Of a stretch of DNA of 64,000 nt, positions 11,176-24,440 are shown piece by piece. Location of the stretch: contig NC_134764.1 of NCBI RefSeq assembly GCF_050436995.1, positions 8,184,001 to 8,248,000 of the forward strand. Direction: 5' to 3'. The stretch comes from Anticarsia gemmatalis. Taxonomy: Eukaryota; Arthropoda; Insecta; Lepidoptera; Erebidae. Position numbers and translations under genes: made by a program. Below the pieces are notes generated by a model. The model saw only the letters and a program-made list of their open reading frames with translations, searched no databases and was not told the origin of the DNA. Position 1 is the first letter of the stretch, and each line of letters begins with the position of its first letter.

Positions 11176-14100
11176 CTAGCAACATGCTTTCTTTTTAGTT
11201 TTGTGATTCTTCTTAAGGTGTACGGTGTCGTTTGATGTCACGTTTTGCCTCTCCTTCATTTCAAGCTTTGATCTTAGTACCTGGAAATAACATAATAATA
11301 TATTATTAGAATAAATTTAGCAATTTATTGTACACTTATCTTTCATTGGCTACTATGGATGAATGATTCAATTATCTATTTCCTCTTTGTTATGGTGAAG
11401 TGTCCACGATAAGCTTAAAAATGAATGGGTTTTCACCAGAATGTATTATGAGGAAGGTTTCGTACATAAATATTTGCTGTTTCATGTAAAATTTACCGAA
11501 ATATGACGGCAAAACTTGATGACGTAGAAAACCATGTATGGTCTTCTAATTCATTCATTTATTTCATAATCTATTAGCGACTTTGCTGGTAACACTGGGT
11601 TATTCATCACAAATCAAACTGCAAACATAGCTACGAAATCCCAGACTTTTTACAGATTTTCAGTGGTAATAACCGCATGAAAATCTGTTCAGTATATTTT
11701 TAATTTATCTCGAACAGACAGACAGACGCGGCAGTCGACTTTGTTTTATAATGTGTGTTATAAACTACCTATGAATATTCAACAGATAAAGTACACTTAA
11801 AATAACCCAGTTATCTGGTAACAATTTTCAACCTTCACCATGGCATATCATAGATATAGAACAATAGAGCAAGGTCTCATTAGCACTAATCATTGCTTGT
11901 CTATGAAGGCCTACCTCTATATATTATGCATAATTATAACACAATATTTACATATAATTACTTATCATAAATTTCGTTCTTTCTTGTGAAGGAAGGAAAA
12001 TAATTAAGTAATATTATAAGTCATTACCATTACACTTATGACTAATTACATGTAAAAATAAACAATTCTGATTGGGATTGAGTTGAAGCGAGGCAATGTG
12101 TTACGAAAAAAAATTAAATTGATATTTCTATTTAGGACTAATGTTGCAAACAACTCTAAAATTATTCATATCACCAATTTTGTTGATAATAAATAATTAA
12201 TTATTGTAGCTTTCTTTAAATGTGCATACATAAATCTATGTGCTAGAGATTGTAATCTAACAATCTATACTAATATTATAAAGCTTAAGAGTTTGTTTGT
12301 TTGAACACGCTAATCTCAGAAACTACTGGTCCGATTTGAAAAATTCTTTCAGTGTTAGAAAGCTCATTTATCGAGGAAGATTATAGGCTATATATCATCA
12401 CGCTACGACCAGTAGGAGCAGAGTAGCAGTAAAAAATGTTACAAAAACGGGGAAAAATTTGGCCCATTCTCTCTAACGTGACGTAAGCGAAGTTGCGCGG
12501 GTGAGCTAGTAACTAATAAGCCATTTGTGATGCTTCTACAATCTTATTGAATGTGTTCATCAATAGGACTAAGACTTGCTAGTCTTGCTACACACGACAC
12601 AATATTCGACCTTGCCGGGCCAGAAGGAACTACCCGATCGGCACAAGACGAAAAAGATCAGTTATTGCTCCGAGCCGGTTTTGGAGTTCGATAAATACTG
12701 TCGAACCGACCGTTCCGACACGAATATGTGTGTAGCAAGGCTCATAGCGTCTATGTTGAATATAAGTTAAAGTTATTTACCATTTTCGTAATAGTAAGGA
12801 ACATTTCCTCGACATTGATGTTCTCCTTTGCGCTTGTTTCAAACAACGGTATGTTCATCTGATTGGCGAACCTCTGTGCGTCCTCTGTGACCACCACCTT
12901 TCTCGACGGACAGTCATTCTTGTTACCAACTGAAATGAAATTAAACTATGCATTAGTATATTTATTTTACGCTTGGTTCTACCTGCAATTTTGACTGTGA
13001 AAGTTTTACCAGAACAGGACCCTATATGATAAAAAGAGTAACAAATATACAATCTTCCTCAAAAATAATAATATGCACATACTTATTAGTATGCTTTTCT
13101 TTTATTTGATTAAAGCTTTTGATGATCAGATGTTGCACTCTAGATAAAAATATTAGGGTATGGTTTTGAAATCAAATGAGTAAACAAATATTCACTATTA
13201 TACAAATGCCAATATTGATAAATTTAGTTTAATGAAAAACTGCAACCATTAACAAACATAATACAAATAAAATTTGATCCATAATTCTACATTACTACAA
13301 ATTTATAAACACACTCATCAGAATCTCCAAACTAGTCAAGTCTAAGGTACCTAAACTAGTTTGTTGAATCAGTTATTATTTTTGTAATTTCGTAAAGGGA
13401 TAAGCAAAATTTCATTGTGGCCATATGAGAGTGGGTTGCTATAAATAGCCTACAGCCTGTCAGCGATGACTAAGGGCTTATATTAACTGTATGGACAACA
13501 CATGTTATGTTTTATAGACTTGCGTTCATTGTGAGAAAGCTTTGTAGAACACATAGTATTTTTATCGTCAAGAAATAGTATTTGAACGTTGATTTTAAAA
13601 TATGTATATGTTTGTATGATGATTTTAGATAAATGACATCATTTTATGCATATAGATTCAGAAAAAGATCTTGTACTTGTTATATTGTTGGATATTTGTT
13701 ATCAATATTACCTACTAATGTAAAAACAATGTGTAAAAGTTTTAAACAATTTTTGTATATTAATATATTGTGTCAAAATTATAGGTAAAATAAATATCCT
13801 GTCACTGCAAAGTAATAATGACTTTACACCCTACAACAAGAAAAGTTATTAAACTTCTGAATTCCCTGCTGGTTAATTAATCATCCATTTATGATACAAG
13901 AGTGAAATACCTAACCACACATTTAACAACACAATTTCCTCTTTAAAATTCAAATCCAAAAATACAATACTAAATGGTTTATATCCTTCAAACTGTATCA
14001 AGCAAATCCACATTATCCTTTAAATTTGTAGTTATTTTATTCTTCCGGAATCACTACAACAGATAACAAATGAATCATACAAACAAATTATGCACAGAAT

Positions 14101-14914
14101 AGCAAATTTATTCAAAAAAAATTGTATATTATTACTTAAACATTACCATGGCTTAACTAAGTCATTAGAAAGCTGAATTATATAATCATTACCTAAAAGA
14201 ATTAACTGTCTGTGTCACAGTAATTAGACTGTGACTATATACTTATACTTTTTATAGTTTTAACATTTTGTTCATCTTAATGTCATGCCAGTACTTTGTT
14301 ATGTAGTGTACCAATGCTTTGTAATTGTTTTAGTTTTATTGACTTCTTAGGCTTTTGTTGTGATCAAATAACTTAATGATGATGTATTTATCCTTGAGAT
14401 CATATGACTGACTTGACAGTTAGAACCAAGTAAGCGTAATATGAGTTAATTTACGTAAAAGAGCAACTCACCTAAGACTTTATTAACAACATCACAATTC
14501 TGTTCAATCTCATGTAGCCACCTCTTGACATTGGCGAACGACTCCCCGTTCGTGACATCGTACACGACGATGACGCCGTGGGTGCCCCTGTAGTATGTAC
14601 TCGTGATCGTCCTGAACCTCTCCTGGCCCGCCGTATCCCATATCTGAAGCTTCACTCGCTCACCGTTTATTTCTAAAGTTCTTATTTTGAAATCGACCCC
14701 TATCGTGGTAATGTAACTACCGGAAAACGTGTTGTCGGCAAACCGCAGGAGAAGACAGCTCTTACCCACACCTAAAACATATCAACATCACACCGTTGAG
14801 TAAGCTGCACAGACCCAAATATCGGTTGTAAAGTTATAACATCACAAGCCTCGCCCACTTACCACTGTCACCGATAATCAGCAATTTGAAAAGGTGGTCA
14901 AACTCTCGCGCCAT
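11176..14914 (-). CDS. Rab35: Ras-related GTPase Rab35
   Basis: Four coding exons on the minus strand, 14863-14914, 14472-14771, 12781-12929 and 11176-11280, join in frame to give 201 residues, the length of vertebrate Rab35. The protein starts MAREFDHLFKLLIIG. It has the P-loop GDSGVGKS (15-22), switch I TTIGVDFK (39-46), DTAGQE (63-68), NKND (120-123), ETSAK (148-152) and a C-terminal Cys-Cys (200-201) for double geranylgeranylation. Rab35 acts at the plasma membrane and endosomes in recycling, actin organisation and cytokinesis. The RFADNTFSGSYITTIGVDFK block and HLFKLLIIGD favour Rab35 over Rab1/8/10. ATG 14914 is in the conserved position. Intron 2 (12930-14471) and intron 3, which holds a Helitron, contain no other gene. 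The start is divergent from Arpc4, 857 bp away. Confidence 0.95.
12264..12509 (+). mobile_element. Helitron (non-autonomous) in Rab35 intron 3
   Basis: This 246-bp element starts TCTATACTAATATTATAAAG and ends GAGCTAG, between A (12263) and T (12510). A short hairpin-forming segment around GTAAGCGAAGTTGC precedes the end. The structure (5' TC, 3' hairpin, CTRR end, A/T target, no target duplication) is that of a Helitron. It has no coding capacity. Confidence 0.85.
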
Positions 14915-15771
14915 GGTTTCTGATTGTTATAACTATTACACTAATTGGTCATATGTTCACTAGTATTGTTATAAATGTATTTAGAACAACTTTAACTACA
15001 GAAATGTTAATAAAACTCATGCCGTTATCGTTAAACTCTCATCACTTTACATTCGGTCGCCATCATTGTTTTCAATTACCAGATGAAAAAAAATTGACAA
15101 AGGAAAAATCATAATTTGTTGTTTATGGCAGATAACAAACTTTTATGTAAATTAAAATTCGTTAATTTATCAAGTTTCACAAATATGAATATTAGGAATA
15201 ATAATGGACTGCAATATTATTTTTTATATATAGACACGCAGTAGAATTAATCATTATTTTCTTGAAAATAACGGACTGCTCACTCGTGCAATCCCGCGTG
15301 CAATATAACTTTGAATGTTTTTTTTTATGGGATGGGCTTAGGATTCGTGAACGAATTTTGTGAACGAGATTGAATTTATAAATAACTCTCTGGTGTAAAA
15401 TGATCATAAGAATTATAAGAATTCTACCAGCCGTTGTGGTTAATAAGATACTGAATTTTGACTATCCAGTGGTCAAGTTTGAGATCATATTCGCGTTAAA
15501 ACACATTACGGAATAGATAAAATATTTGATTCCATGTAAAATAAAAATAAAAGAGTTTTGTTTTGTAAGTAAGTAAATAGGGTAGGTAGGTGGTAGGTAG
15601 TTACGTACGTACGTGGCAACATTGCTATTACTTACGGACGCACCTATTTTGTGATGTGTGTCTCAGCGATTTTGTATGAGTAATCAAATATATGTGTCAA
15701 AACTGTCAAATATTGTGTCAAATTCTTTAGGTGTGGTACGGATAATCTAAATTTTATTATATTTCGATATA
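14915..15771. promoter_or_regulatory. Spacer between divergent Rab35 and Arpc4
   Basis: These 857 bp hold the 5' UTRs and presumably the promoters of both genes. Simple GGTAGGTA and ACGT-rich runs occur around 15585-15615. Nothing else could be identified. Confidence 0.45.
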
Positions 15772-16278
15772 ATGTCGGCTACTTTGAAACCTTATTTAAC
15801 TGCAGTTCGGCACACGCTTACAGCGGCTATGTGTTTAGAACACTTTTCGTCACAAGTAGTGGAGAGATACAACAAACCGGAGGTCGAGGTTAGAACAAGC
15901 AAAGAGCTACTTTTGAATCCAGTGATAATTTCTCGTAACGCCAACGAGAAAGTGTTGATTGAGTCGTCAATTAACTCTATAAGGGTCAGCATTATGATTA
16001 AACAAGCGGACGAGATCGAAAAGATATTGTGTAAAAAGTTTATGCGCTTCATGATGATGAGGGCGGAAAACTTTATCGTACTGAGGCGGAAACCGGTGGA
16101 CGGATACCATATCAGTTTCTTAATAACAAACTTCCATACCGAGCAGATGTTTAAACATAAATTGGTTGATTTCGTGATATATTTCATGGAGGAGATCGAT
16201 AAGGAAATAAGCGAAATGAAACTGGCGGTGAACGCTCGCGCCAGGATTTGTTCAGAGGAATTCCTGAAGCGGTTCTAA
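15772..16278 (+). CDS. Arpc4: Arp2/3 complex subunit 4 (p20)
   Basis: Single-exon gene of 168 residues, exactly the usual length of ARPC4. It has the conserved N terminus MSATLKPYLTAVRHTL, then HFSSQVVERYNKPEVEVR, the block KKFMRFMMMRAENF and a C-terminal NARARICSEEFLKRF. ARPC4 forms with ARPC2 the structural core of the Arp2/3 complex, which nucleates branched actin filaments at the cell cortex and at endocytic sites. The upstream flank is shared with Rab35. A poly(A) signal AATAAA is at 16748-16753, giving a 3' UTR of about 0.5 kb. The 131-codon frame on the opposite strand (15792-16187) is a shadow. The intronless state could be ancestral or due to retroposition; no poly(A) tail or flanking repeats were seen. 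Confidence 0.97.
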   Translation: MSATLKPYLTAVRHTLTAAMCLEHFSSQVVERYNKPEVEVRTSKELLLNPVIISRNANEKVLIESSINSIRVSIMIKQADEIEKILCKKFMRFMMMRAENFIVLRRKPVDGYHISFLITNFHTEQMFKHKLVDFVIYFMEEIDKEISEMKLAVNARARICSEEFLKRF

Positions 16279-16747
16279 GCGTACCGTCTGTGCTCACGTC
16301 GAAGTATGACTAACACGAAGCGTCAAGTAATAATTTAGTGCTAATGGTGATCTAGTGTTATTTTCCCTATGACTGATATTGTGAGCCTTATTGTTTGTTT
16401 ATGGGCATTCATTAATACAGTCCCTTTGTATGGGAGTCCTAATGTACTATTACCATACACATGAAGCTGTACACTCAATATATAAGGTATCCAATGAGTT
16501 TCTTATGTTGGTAATGTTTTTTAATTTTAAGCAGTATTCTTTTAAGTCTGTAAAGATATCAAAGTTATTCTAGCTTAATATAGTAACTCTAGTTATATTA
16601 AATGGTCCCATTAATTTCAAATATTGTGAGTTATAGTGAGTTTTAAGTTAAATATAGATTATATTATAAAAAAATAATTCCAAAAACCTTATGGACTTAA
16701 AGCATTTCCTTTTGACTTGTAAATGATTAATTGTATTATAAATTTGT

Positions 16748-16753
16748 AATAAA
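16748..16753 (+). terminator. Poly(A) signal of Arpc4
   Basis: AATAAA about 470 bp after the stop codon, in AT-rich DNA followed by a T- and GT-containing stretch. Confidence 0.6.
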
Positions 16754-17015
16754 ATATTTTTTAACAATGTTTGTCTTCATTTCACACTGTTTACTAAATA
16801 CAAGGTACTGTTTCAAATAACAAATGTATGTAGGAAAGGAGGTTAAATAAAAGCAAATACACTTTTAAATGGGATGTTTATTTAAATAATTTTCATTTCA
16901 CTATAACAAATGAGGGAATTGTGAAACAATAATTAGAAATCCAATTTTATATTCAACTGAGCAAATGGCAAAAAATGAGATGTAATAATGAAACATAACA
17001 TTTTGAAGTATTGTT

Positions 17016-17167
17016 CTTAGCCTCTTATGCACTAGCAGTAGTTGAATCTGCAGTTGCCTGTGATATAACCACATTTAACCACTATTAATTTTCAGAGGAT
17101 TGAATATTAAAAGTTAAGAGTAGTTAGCTATTTCTTCAGTTAACTGCTAGTGCACCATAGGGCTTAG
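17016..17167. mobile_element. MITE-like element
   Basis: The left end has CTTAGCCTCTTATGCACTAG and the right end, reverse-complemented, CTAAGCCCTATGGTGCACTA, an imperfect inverted repeat of roughly 28 bp around a 150-bp AT-rich body. No coding capacity. The superfamily is not determined. Confidence 0.5.
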
Positions 17168-18887
17168 AAAATTCCACATGACAGTTACACAACATGAATA
17201 AACTTTCATCACAAAATATACACTTTGAAATAATTTAATGATTAATAATCTACATCATGTGGTCTAACCAAACTCATTAGTCCCACTACTAGTACTAAAT
17301 AAGCTGACGAAATACCAAAAACTTCAATAAATCATTTGAAATCACAACAAAAAATATGACTTGTTCAGTCTGCATTCAGTCATGACTCAATTATTTGTGA
17401 TGTATTGCTATATTGGTCTCTATGTTGATACATTTTTTGGGCTTGTAACATTTTATGCCTGTAATAAGTATCTATTAAGTTACCACTGGTCTGTTTGGAG
17501 TGTACAACCGTAAGGCTCTGTTGCTTAGTAACTGGGTCAGAATCACAGTGTATATACTGTAAGGATTTGGTGTAAAGCAACAGTGGATACGTAACTTAAG
17601 CTCCAACTGGATGACAGCATCATGAAGGATTGACACAAAGTATGTTACATTCAAATGTACCGATTTAGCTCAAAAATATCTGCATGACAGAGGAGCCAGC
17701 AGTAAAATCTATGCATGTACTTGAAACGAGCTATTTTCCCACTGCTTTTCTATCATCCAGTATTAAGCCATATTAATAACTGTATCACCATATTGACTTG
17801 GTTTCGTAGATGGGTCTTTGTTGGTCATTAAGGTGCTAGGCCCTAAGGTTAGTGAAACTTCAATACTTTGCAACACCACACGAGTTTCCTAATGCTGATT
17901 AAAAAATGACTCAATTATTATAATTGTATAATTTTAGCTCTTCTACAACTAATAGTATTGCTATTTAGAATTTTACTGCTGTAAGCTGCAGAGGCGTATT
18001 ATAAGTTGTAAAAAATTGTCTGAAACTACATTATATTACGAATTTCTCCAAGCGGCAAGCCCCCTTGTATATTCATGTATATTAGCTGTTTAATGCATCC
18101 AAAGAATTGCAAAGTGGTTTGTGATTAGAAGATCTATGCATTATTGCAATTTGAGTTTGTTTAAATATTGCTAGGTCACATTTTCACCAGAGGTGTTTGA
18201 GGTAGTTCAAAAGTAAATACTCCACTGTTAGCATTAAATTTAGCTGTACTTATTGCCACTTTGTACGGAACTTTCTATTTTCTTTCGGGTGATAGTAGGT
18301 ATAAAGACATGATAAATAACAAAAAAACATTTAATTGGCATATGTAAGTTCGGGCGCTAGCACTTATGGGAATCCTAGTGGGATTCCACTTCTCTTCGCA
18401 CAATTCGAACTGTAACCTCAATAACGTCTGTACTTGGAGTTGCAGTTCGATGTGAAAGAAAAGTGTAATAATATAACTTCAGACAATTTTTTTAACAGAT
18501 GCGGTCAACGCGAGGTTTTATCATCAAATTTCAAAACTCGTTCTCATATTAGCATACTACCCTTCAAAGTTAACACATACACAGCTCTTTATCAAAACGT
18601 TCAGTGATGCATGGACTAAACATTCATCTCAACGCGGCAAATAACTTTGTGTGCCTGAAAATTGCCGCAAACCGCTACAAAGAAGAATGAAAGCAAGCAA
18701 TTTAGAAGATTGCAGATAACGAAACGAATTGACGCCATCATTAGGTCTCCATCACGTTCAAAACCTCTCCTGTATCTCTCGTTTTTACGTTTTCGCAGCT
18801 ACTTGCGGCTATATTTAGACACACAAATTTATTTACCGCACGGTATTAACAGGCATATTAATTCAAACTTGTAGCAACTGTACTGGG

Positions 18888-19140
18888 CCACTAGTCCATA
18901 CCTGTAATTACTTCTGTACCTGTACTTGCAGGTACCTAGTGCGAACTTTACAGGATTACTAGTTCGTACCTGAATTAACCTCTGTACCTGTACTTGCAGG
19001 TACCTAGTACGAACTTTACAGGATTACTAGTTCGTACCTGAATTAACCTCTGTACCTGTACTTGCAGGTACCTAGTACGAACTTTACAGGATTACTAGTT
19101 CGTACCTGAATTAACCTCTGTACCTGTATTTGCAGGTATG
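18888..19140. repeat. 68-bp minisatellite, about 3.6 copies
   Basis: Copies start at 18893, 18961, 19029 and 19097, exactly 68 bp apart. The first copy is diverged, the middle ones nearly identical, the last incomplete. Each full unit contains GTACGAAC and, after a 17-bp gap, GTTCGTAC, a perfect 8-bp inverted repeat, and CCTGTACTTGCAGGTAC, another short dyad. Confidence 0.85.
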
Positions 19141-20382
19141 TACTGCTGCTGAATGAGTGAATGCATAGTCCATACAAGGCTGAACATTACACCAGGTGTT
19201 CTGTTTAAAACCTGTTATAACTGCAACAAGGTATTTGAACGCCAAGCTTCAATGCTCATGGACAATCACAACATTATAAAACATTCTACAGTTTGTGTTC
19301 TACGGACGAAGTAATATCGTTAAGATAAGTTTATCTAAATGCGAAGTGCGAAATTTACGTTTAGGAGTTTACGATTATCTCGACTTGTTTTTGTCAAGAG
19401 ATAAGTTTTATAGTTTATCGAATAAAGGTGGATAAGAAAAGGGCCGCGAGATATACATATGTATGGAACTATAAACAGGCCTGCTAGCAACCTTTATATT
19501 TATCGTCTTTAATTAGTAGCGCGATTTCTACTACTATCGACTGTAGCCGTTCGTGGTCGACGGAGTTGTAGTTAACTCGGACTTTAGAATATCAAGTAGG
19601 CAATATGCGCAATGGCCTGCTTGATACATTTATTTAATTTGGAAATACCTATATTGTAGATACATTAGATATAGTATATCGTGTATGTCTAGGCTCTCTA
19701 TCTAATTGTTAGACTCGACAATTATACGAGACGACTAACCATTTACTTAAAAACTTGATCAGCGCCTCTAGTGGATGTCGTAGTAACAAATTTTTAAGTT
19801 CATTTTAAATGTCAAACTAGGTACTCGACTTGACTGACTGTAGAGAATCGCGCTACAGTTTACGTGCCGAGCCAGCGGCTTTGAATAGGTACATTATATA
19901 ATTTACACAGAGGAGAAAGGCACGACTGTCAGGTACATTATTAATCTTTAGTCGCGTTTTTAGCGAGTTGGGACACAGTTAACAAACTGTTCAATTTGAA
20001 GGCACGCAAGGAATGTTTATTGAAAACCTGTTTGTATTTTGACTATAAATTATTATTAAGTGATAAATAAACGCGACGTGAACAACTACAATATCAGTTT
20101 AGTTCTTGCAGTTTATGAATGTATGTGCGCATTAAGTTCTTGTGGTTTAGAGTAAAAGTGATCCAAGTTACTTGACATTAGTAAATGTGTAAGCAGATGT
20201 AAGAAAAAAAATTACATTAAAGTTGTAAGTGCTGCTCAAAAGTATTTCAGTCGCTACGATACAAATGAAAGTGACAAAGACAGCATAATATTTAAGTATT
20301 GCTTTAGTTGACATGTTTCAGTACACGGAAGTTAGTTAAATAATGCAAGCTTCACACACAGTCATAAAGCAGGAACTGCTGA

Positions 20383-20625
20383 CTTACTCTTAGCAGAAAA
20401 GAATTCCAATTCGATTGAATTAGATTCGAGGTAATGTCAAATCGTACTTTTAAATTTTAAAATAGCGCGTGATTGAACGCTGGTTTAAAGTGAAACTAAT
20501 AAATTATATTCATTTTAAGCCAGTGATTGATCACGCGCTAGTTTGGAGTTTAAAAGTACTTTTGACATAAGCTCGAATTCGTTTCAATCGGATTCGATTT
20601 AATTCTGTCGAGAATAAGGTCTCTG
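20383..20625. mobile_element. MITE-like imperfect palindrome
   Basis: The left arm (to about 20475) and the right arm (from about 20525) are imperfect reverse complements. The best-matching parts are AATAGCGCGTGATTGAACGC on the left and ACTAGCGCGTGATCAATCAC on the reversed right. Arms are about 90 bp and diverged, so the copy is old. No coding capacity. Confidence 0.55.
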
Positions 20626-20690
20626 TATATTACCTCGTCCGTAAATCACACAATATACTATGAATAAGTAAAAAATCTAACATTAACTAT

Positions 20691-23600
20691 TCAGTTCTTA
20701 GACTTGGCTGTTCGTAACGTGAAGCCTTCGCCCTTGAAGGCCTCGAAGGGCTGGTCGGACGGCGCGTCTTCCTTCGCGCTGGTCGGACGGGAGTTTCTGA
20801 TGAACCTCAGCGTGCCTATCACGTAGTCGTAGTCTGGGATACCTCGGACGTAAGGCTGGAACAATCACATTATTTATTTATTTGGCTGTTGAGAATTAAA
20901 AAGACGGTGAGAGTTTAAGAGGGTGTGTGGTGAGAGAAGAAAGAAAGATAATGGTGGAAGCAAAAAAAGCAATTTTTTACCCAGCAAAGCTGAATTTTGT
21001 CTGTGTAATTTAACATCAGAACGGTATTCGAAAACGGTAACGGTATCCGATTTGAATCGCATTCAACAACAAAAATTAACACAATCGACCTTCCTTTGGT
21101 TTTACGTTTATTCGGATATCATACGGAAGTAGGATATGTGCCCTTATTCAATGTGCCCAAGCAAGCTCAAGTTTATAGGGTTTGTACTCATATAATAGTT
21201 AACCTAGTAAAATATCATACCTGTCTAGACTGCGAAGCGCCAGGTTCACTCTCGCTCTCGCTGATCAGCTTCTTCTTCTTGCCGTCGAGTCTATTGCCTT
21301 CTCCACTGAAGGCAATAAAGCCGGCCGGCTCGGGCATGAGGTTGGACGGGTCTTCATCCATGCCCACGCCAGCACCGTCCTCCCCTGACCGGTGAATGTG
21401 CTCATCTTCTTTATACCCTACAGGAGGTGCGAATTCCACCTAAAAGAGGGTAAATATATAATTATATAGTAATTAGATTAGCAATATGTTTTTCAGGAAA
21501 GTCTAGCAAATTTGTAAGGGAAGTGGCGCCACTAGCGTCAGCTTAGTCTATCCTAGAACTACTTAGTCTTAGTTTTGTACGCAGGATAAGGGTTACTTTC
21601 TTCCTACGCTGGCGTACGTATGTCGAGCGTATGAATATACACAATGTTGTATATTACAACCGTTTACGTGTGTGAGTGTTTTTCTATGTTATACGTAACC
21701 GACAGTGCGTTCGACCGACGTACGCGATCGATTCAGCGCAGGAAAAAAGAAAATTTTTAAGAAAATGTCCACTGAAAAAGTTGTAATGTTATATAACAAT
21801 TATAGTTTCTTCTTTCCATGTAAGAATATAAAATCATAAACTCTTATTTAAACTTAATAACATAAAATATACATACATTCATATCACACTCTATAATGAT
21901 AACTGCATTCCCTGGTTTAGTTTCTAACACACATAGCTCATACACTTTAGAATTATACTTTATAGCTATCACGTCGCCCGTAGTTAGACATGAGAAGTTA
22001 CGTAGACAGTTCTCCAATACTGAAACAAATAACTCATATTTAAATCATACATACAAAAGACAAATCTTTAGATTTCAAAGACAACTGCAGTACAAGAACT
22101 ATGTTTATGTCGCATCGACTTTTGCGAATAAAAGACTGACAGATTACGACCAGATCCGAAAAAATCAACTAACACAAACAAATTAATGAAATGTATAAAA
22201 TTACATAAATATTTTTTTCTTGTGGGAATTGAACCCATGCTCTCAGTAATAACAGAATAGTAATCACTGAACCACCAACATTATTTTTCTTTATAATATA
22301 TTATAAGACAGACACAAGGAAAACCAAATAGTAATTAGCAACTACTTGAATTTGTAAACAAAGAAGTGATTCACTAATTAATTCAATAATAGCGTACTGT
22401 GTCAAGGTAATTACCTGCTTTAGGGTTAGTAATGTCTAGGAAATCTTCAGATAGAGGCTGGAACTTTGAAAATGTTGCAACCGGTAAAGATACACTTTCT
22501 ATTTGAAGTAATGCACCTTCTTCTAGAACTAAGTTGGCCATCATCTGTAAGAAAATAGTAGTAAGTACAGTTGACAATAACATAGTATCTGCATAGAAAT
22601 GACATAATATCATGAAATAATAACTTTTTAGTTTTAATTCTATCTGTTTTGAGCCGGTTAAATTCACCTGTACAAGTATGTGTATTTAGATGTATATATT
22701 TTGTATGTTTATCAGTTGTCTTATCAGCATAGTCCAAGCTCTAGGTTCAATCTTCTGTGTCTGTTATGAAAGACCTATTCTACTTAGCAGAGTTGCTGCT
22801 CACAAAATTTTTAAACCTTATTATTACTTTATATGTATAGCAGCAATTGCCAATCAATCAATAGATATTACACATACACTTTAATTTCAATATTACCTAT
22901 CATCAAGTATATGCAAGTTTTTAGACCCACTGCAGAGCATACTAAAATGCCCTTTTTTTTAAACCAACTGTCCCACTGCTTAGCAAGTGTCTCCTCTTAA
23001 ACAAGAAAGGGGTTAGGCCTTGAATCCACCACTCTGGTCAAGTATAGGTTGGGGAAAAATGCCTTTAACATTCCTACATTAACAAGCTAATAAAGATAAA
23101 AACATACCCTCTTATTCATAAAAATAAGAAGTTATGAAAGGCCTATAAAGTGTTTTGTTTCTTTCACTCCTTAGTGAAATGAAAAATAATGTTATAGTAG
23201 CTTTTTAACTAAAATAGGTTTATAGTGTGTTTATGAATAAGAGGCTTAGTGCTTTAGTTTCAGATATTACCTTCTCCATCCAAACATAATGTAAGCTGTT
23301 AGTAGTATAGATAATCTGTATAATACATTACCCAATGTGGTAGATACACTCTTCCCTCATCAGCCACAAACTCCAGGACACCACAGTGGGTGATCCTTTT
23401 AGTCTTTTTATTTGTGAGCTTGAATATCATTGGGTATTCTATATTCAGTCTAGTAAGCTGTTCAAGGGCTGAAGGTGGCATTATAACTGAAAAAAAAAAC
23501 AATTCATGTAACTATTTTTTGTAAATGTATCAAAGTATGCCTCATTCCCAAGAAGGTAGGCAGAATCCAATTATGAGAATTATTTTTTCAACTTGTGATG

Positions 23601-24440
23601 GTCTTTGATGGCTATATGCAACTAATCATAGAGTTTGGAAATCCTGGAAGAAGAAATATGAAGAAGATTTTAAGGCATTTATAGTTGAGTCTGTGACATC
23701 TTCATTTGTCATGGTTATTTCCAAATTCAAAAGTGAAAATTGTTGGGGATTTACTTCAAAATGAAGACTGTGCAGAAATACTCATTAATACTATTTCATT
23801 TTGATTCTATTATAACAATAGATTACAATTTACAAAGTTTAATGATGAAATTGATTGATTAAGGTATTATGCTTAAATAATCATTGATGAAAATCAATTA
23901 TTTCTATTTGATATAAGTTTGCTATCATGACAAATCTTGAAAACAAATAATTCAAGATTTTGTTCCAAAACTACACATTAAATGAATGTGTTTAGTTCCA
24001 GCTCGTTTACATAATGTTATTTAGTCTCAAGAGCTAATAATAAACAAAATATTTTTGCACTTATCAGATTTTTTTACGTTTTGAAGCTATTTAAGAATCT
24101 AAAACATTTCTGAATTTCTGAGTGCTCCACTCATTAGATTCAAACACAAAAGATACTGAGGGGGTGCGCGTAAACAAGGAGCTATTGATCCCCTATTGTT
24201 TTTTTTTTCTTATTGTTTGTTTTTTATTTCCACACAAAATCCCTGAACGAGCCACTAAATTGGTATGTGTCATGAGGTCACTACCACCCAACTTCCCCGT
24301 AATTTCAATTTTCTAATATCGTAGAATTGCTCCTTACTCTTTCCTCCTCTTTCCACATCTTGTCTTTCATTTCCAGGTAACATAGAAACCGAGTAACACT
24401 TGTAGGTCATGTTAAAAGGCCTGCTGATCTCGTGAAACAT
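20691..24440 (-). CDS. Ufd1: Ubiquitin fusion degradation protein 1 (UFD1)
   Basis: Six exons on the minus strand, 24338-24440, 23332-23486, 22415-22544, 21877-22019, 21221-21439 and 20691-20855, keep frame throughout and give 304 residues; vertebrate UFD1 has 307. The N-terminal ubiquitin-binding double-psi barrel is visible as YKCYSVSMLPGNE, IIMPPSALEQL, HCGVLEFVADEG, MMANLVLEEG and SEDFLDITNPKA. Two p97-binding SHP motifs follow: GFIAFSGEGNRLDG on exon 5 and FEAFKGEGFTLR at the end, with GIPDYDYVIGTLRFIRNSRP between them. UFD1 pairs with NPL4 as the p97/VCP cofactor that extracts ubiquitylated proteins, notably in ER-associated degradation. ATG 24440 is the conserved start. It is divergent from Chc across about 1 kb. 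Confidence 0.96.
21595..21745. mobile_element. MITE-like element in Ufd1 intron 4
   Basis: The left end has CTACGCTGGCGTACGTATGT and the right end has GACCGACGTACGCGATCG; reverse-complemented, the ends resemble each other (CTGCGCTGA...GCGTACGTCGGTCGA). The same terminal sequence is found at 47026-47190, so this is a dispersed family. No coding capacity. Confidence 0.5.
22208..22285 (-). repeat. tRNA-derived SINE-like fragment
   Basis: Minus strand: a box A-like TGGTTCAGTGATTA and a box B-like GGGTTCAATTCCC about 35 nt later. It is inside a Ufd1 intron. No complete tRNA fold. Confidence 0.4.
22971..23055 (+). repeat. Lepidopteran interspersed repeat
   Basis: Starts TCCCACTGCTTAGCAAGTG and contains GGGGTTAGGCCTTGAATCCA and CCACTCTGGTCAAG, the landmarks of the family. 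Intronic in Ufd1. Confidence 0.65.

Larger units (their letters stand above)
16754..20690. other. Gene-free region between Arpc4 and Ufd1
   Basis: No coding region was recognised in these 3.9 kb. Contents are two MITE-like inverted repeats (17016-17167 and 20383-20625) and a 68-bp minisatellite (18888-19140). The right part may include the Ufd1 3' UTR: a reverse-strand AATAAA is at 20016-20021. Confidence 0.6.

Noticed and set aside
15792..16187. 131-codon frame antisense to Arpc4.
   Set aside because: Shadow of a strongly conserved gene on the other strand; no recognisable family.
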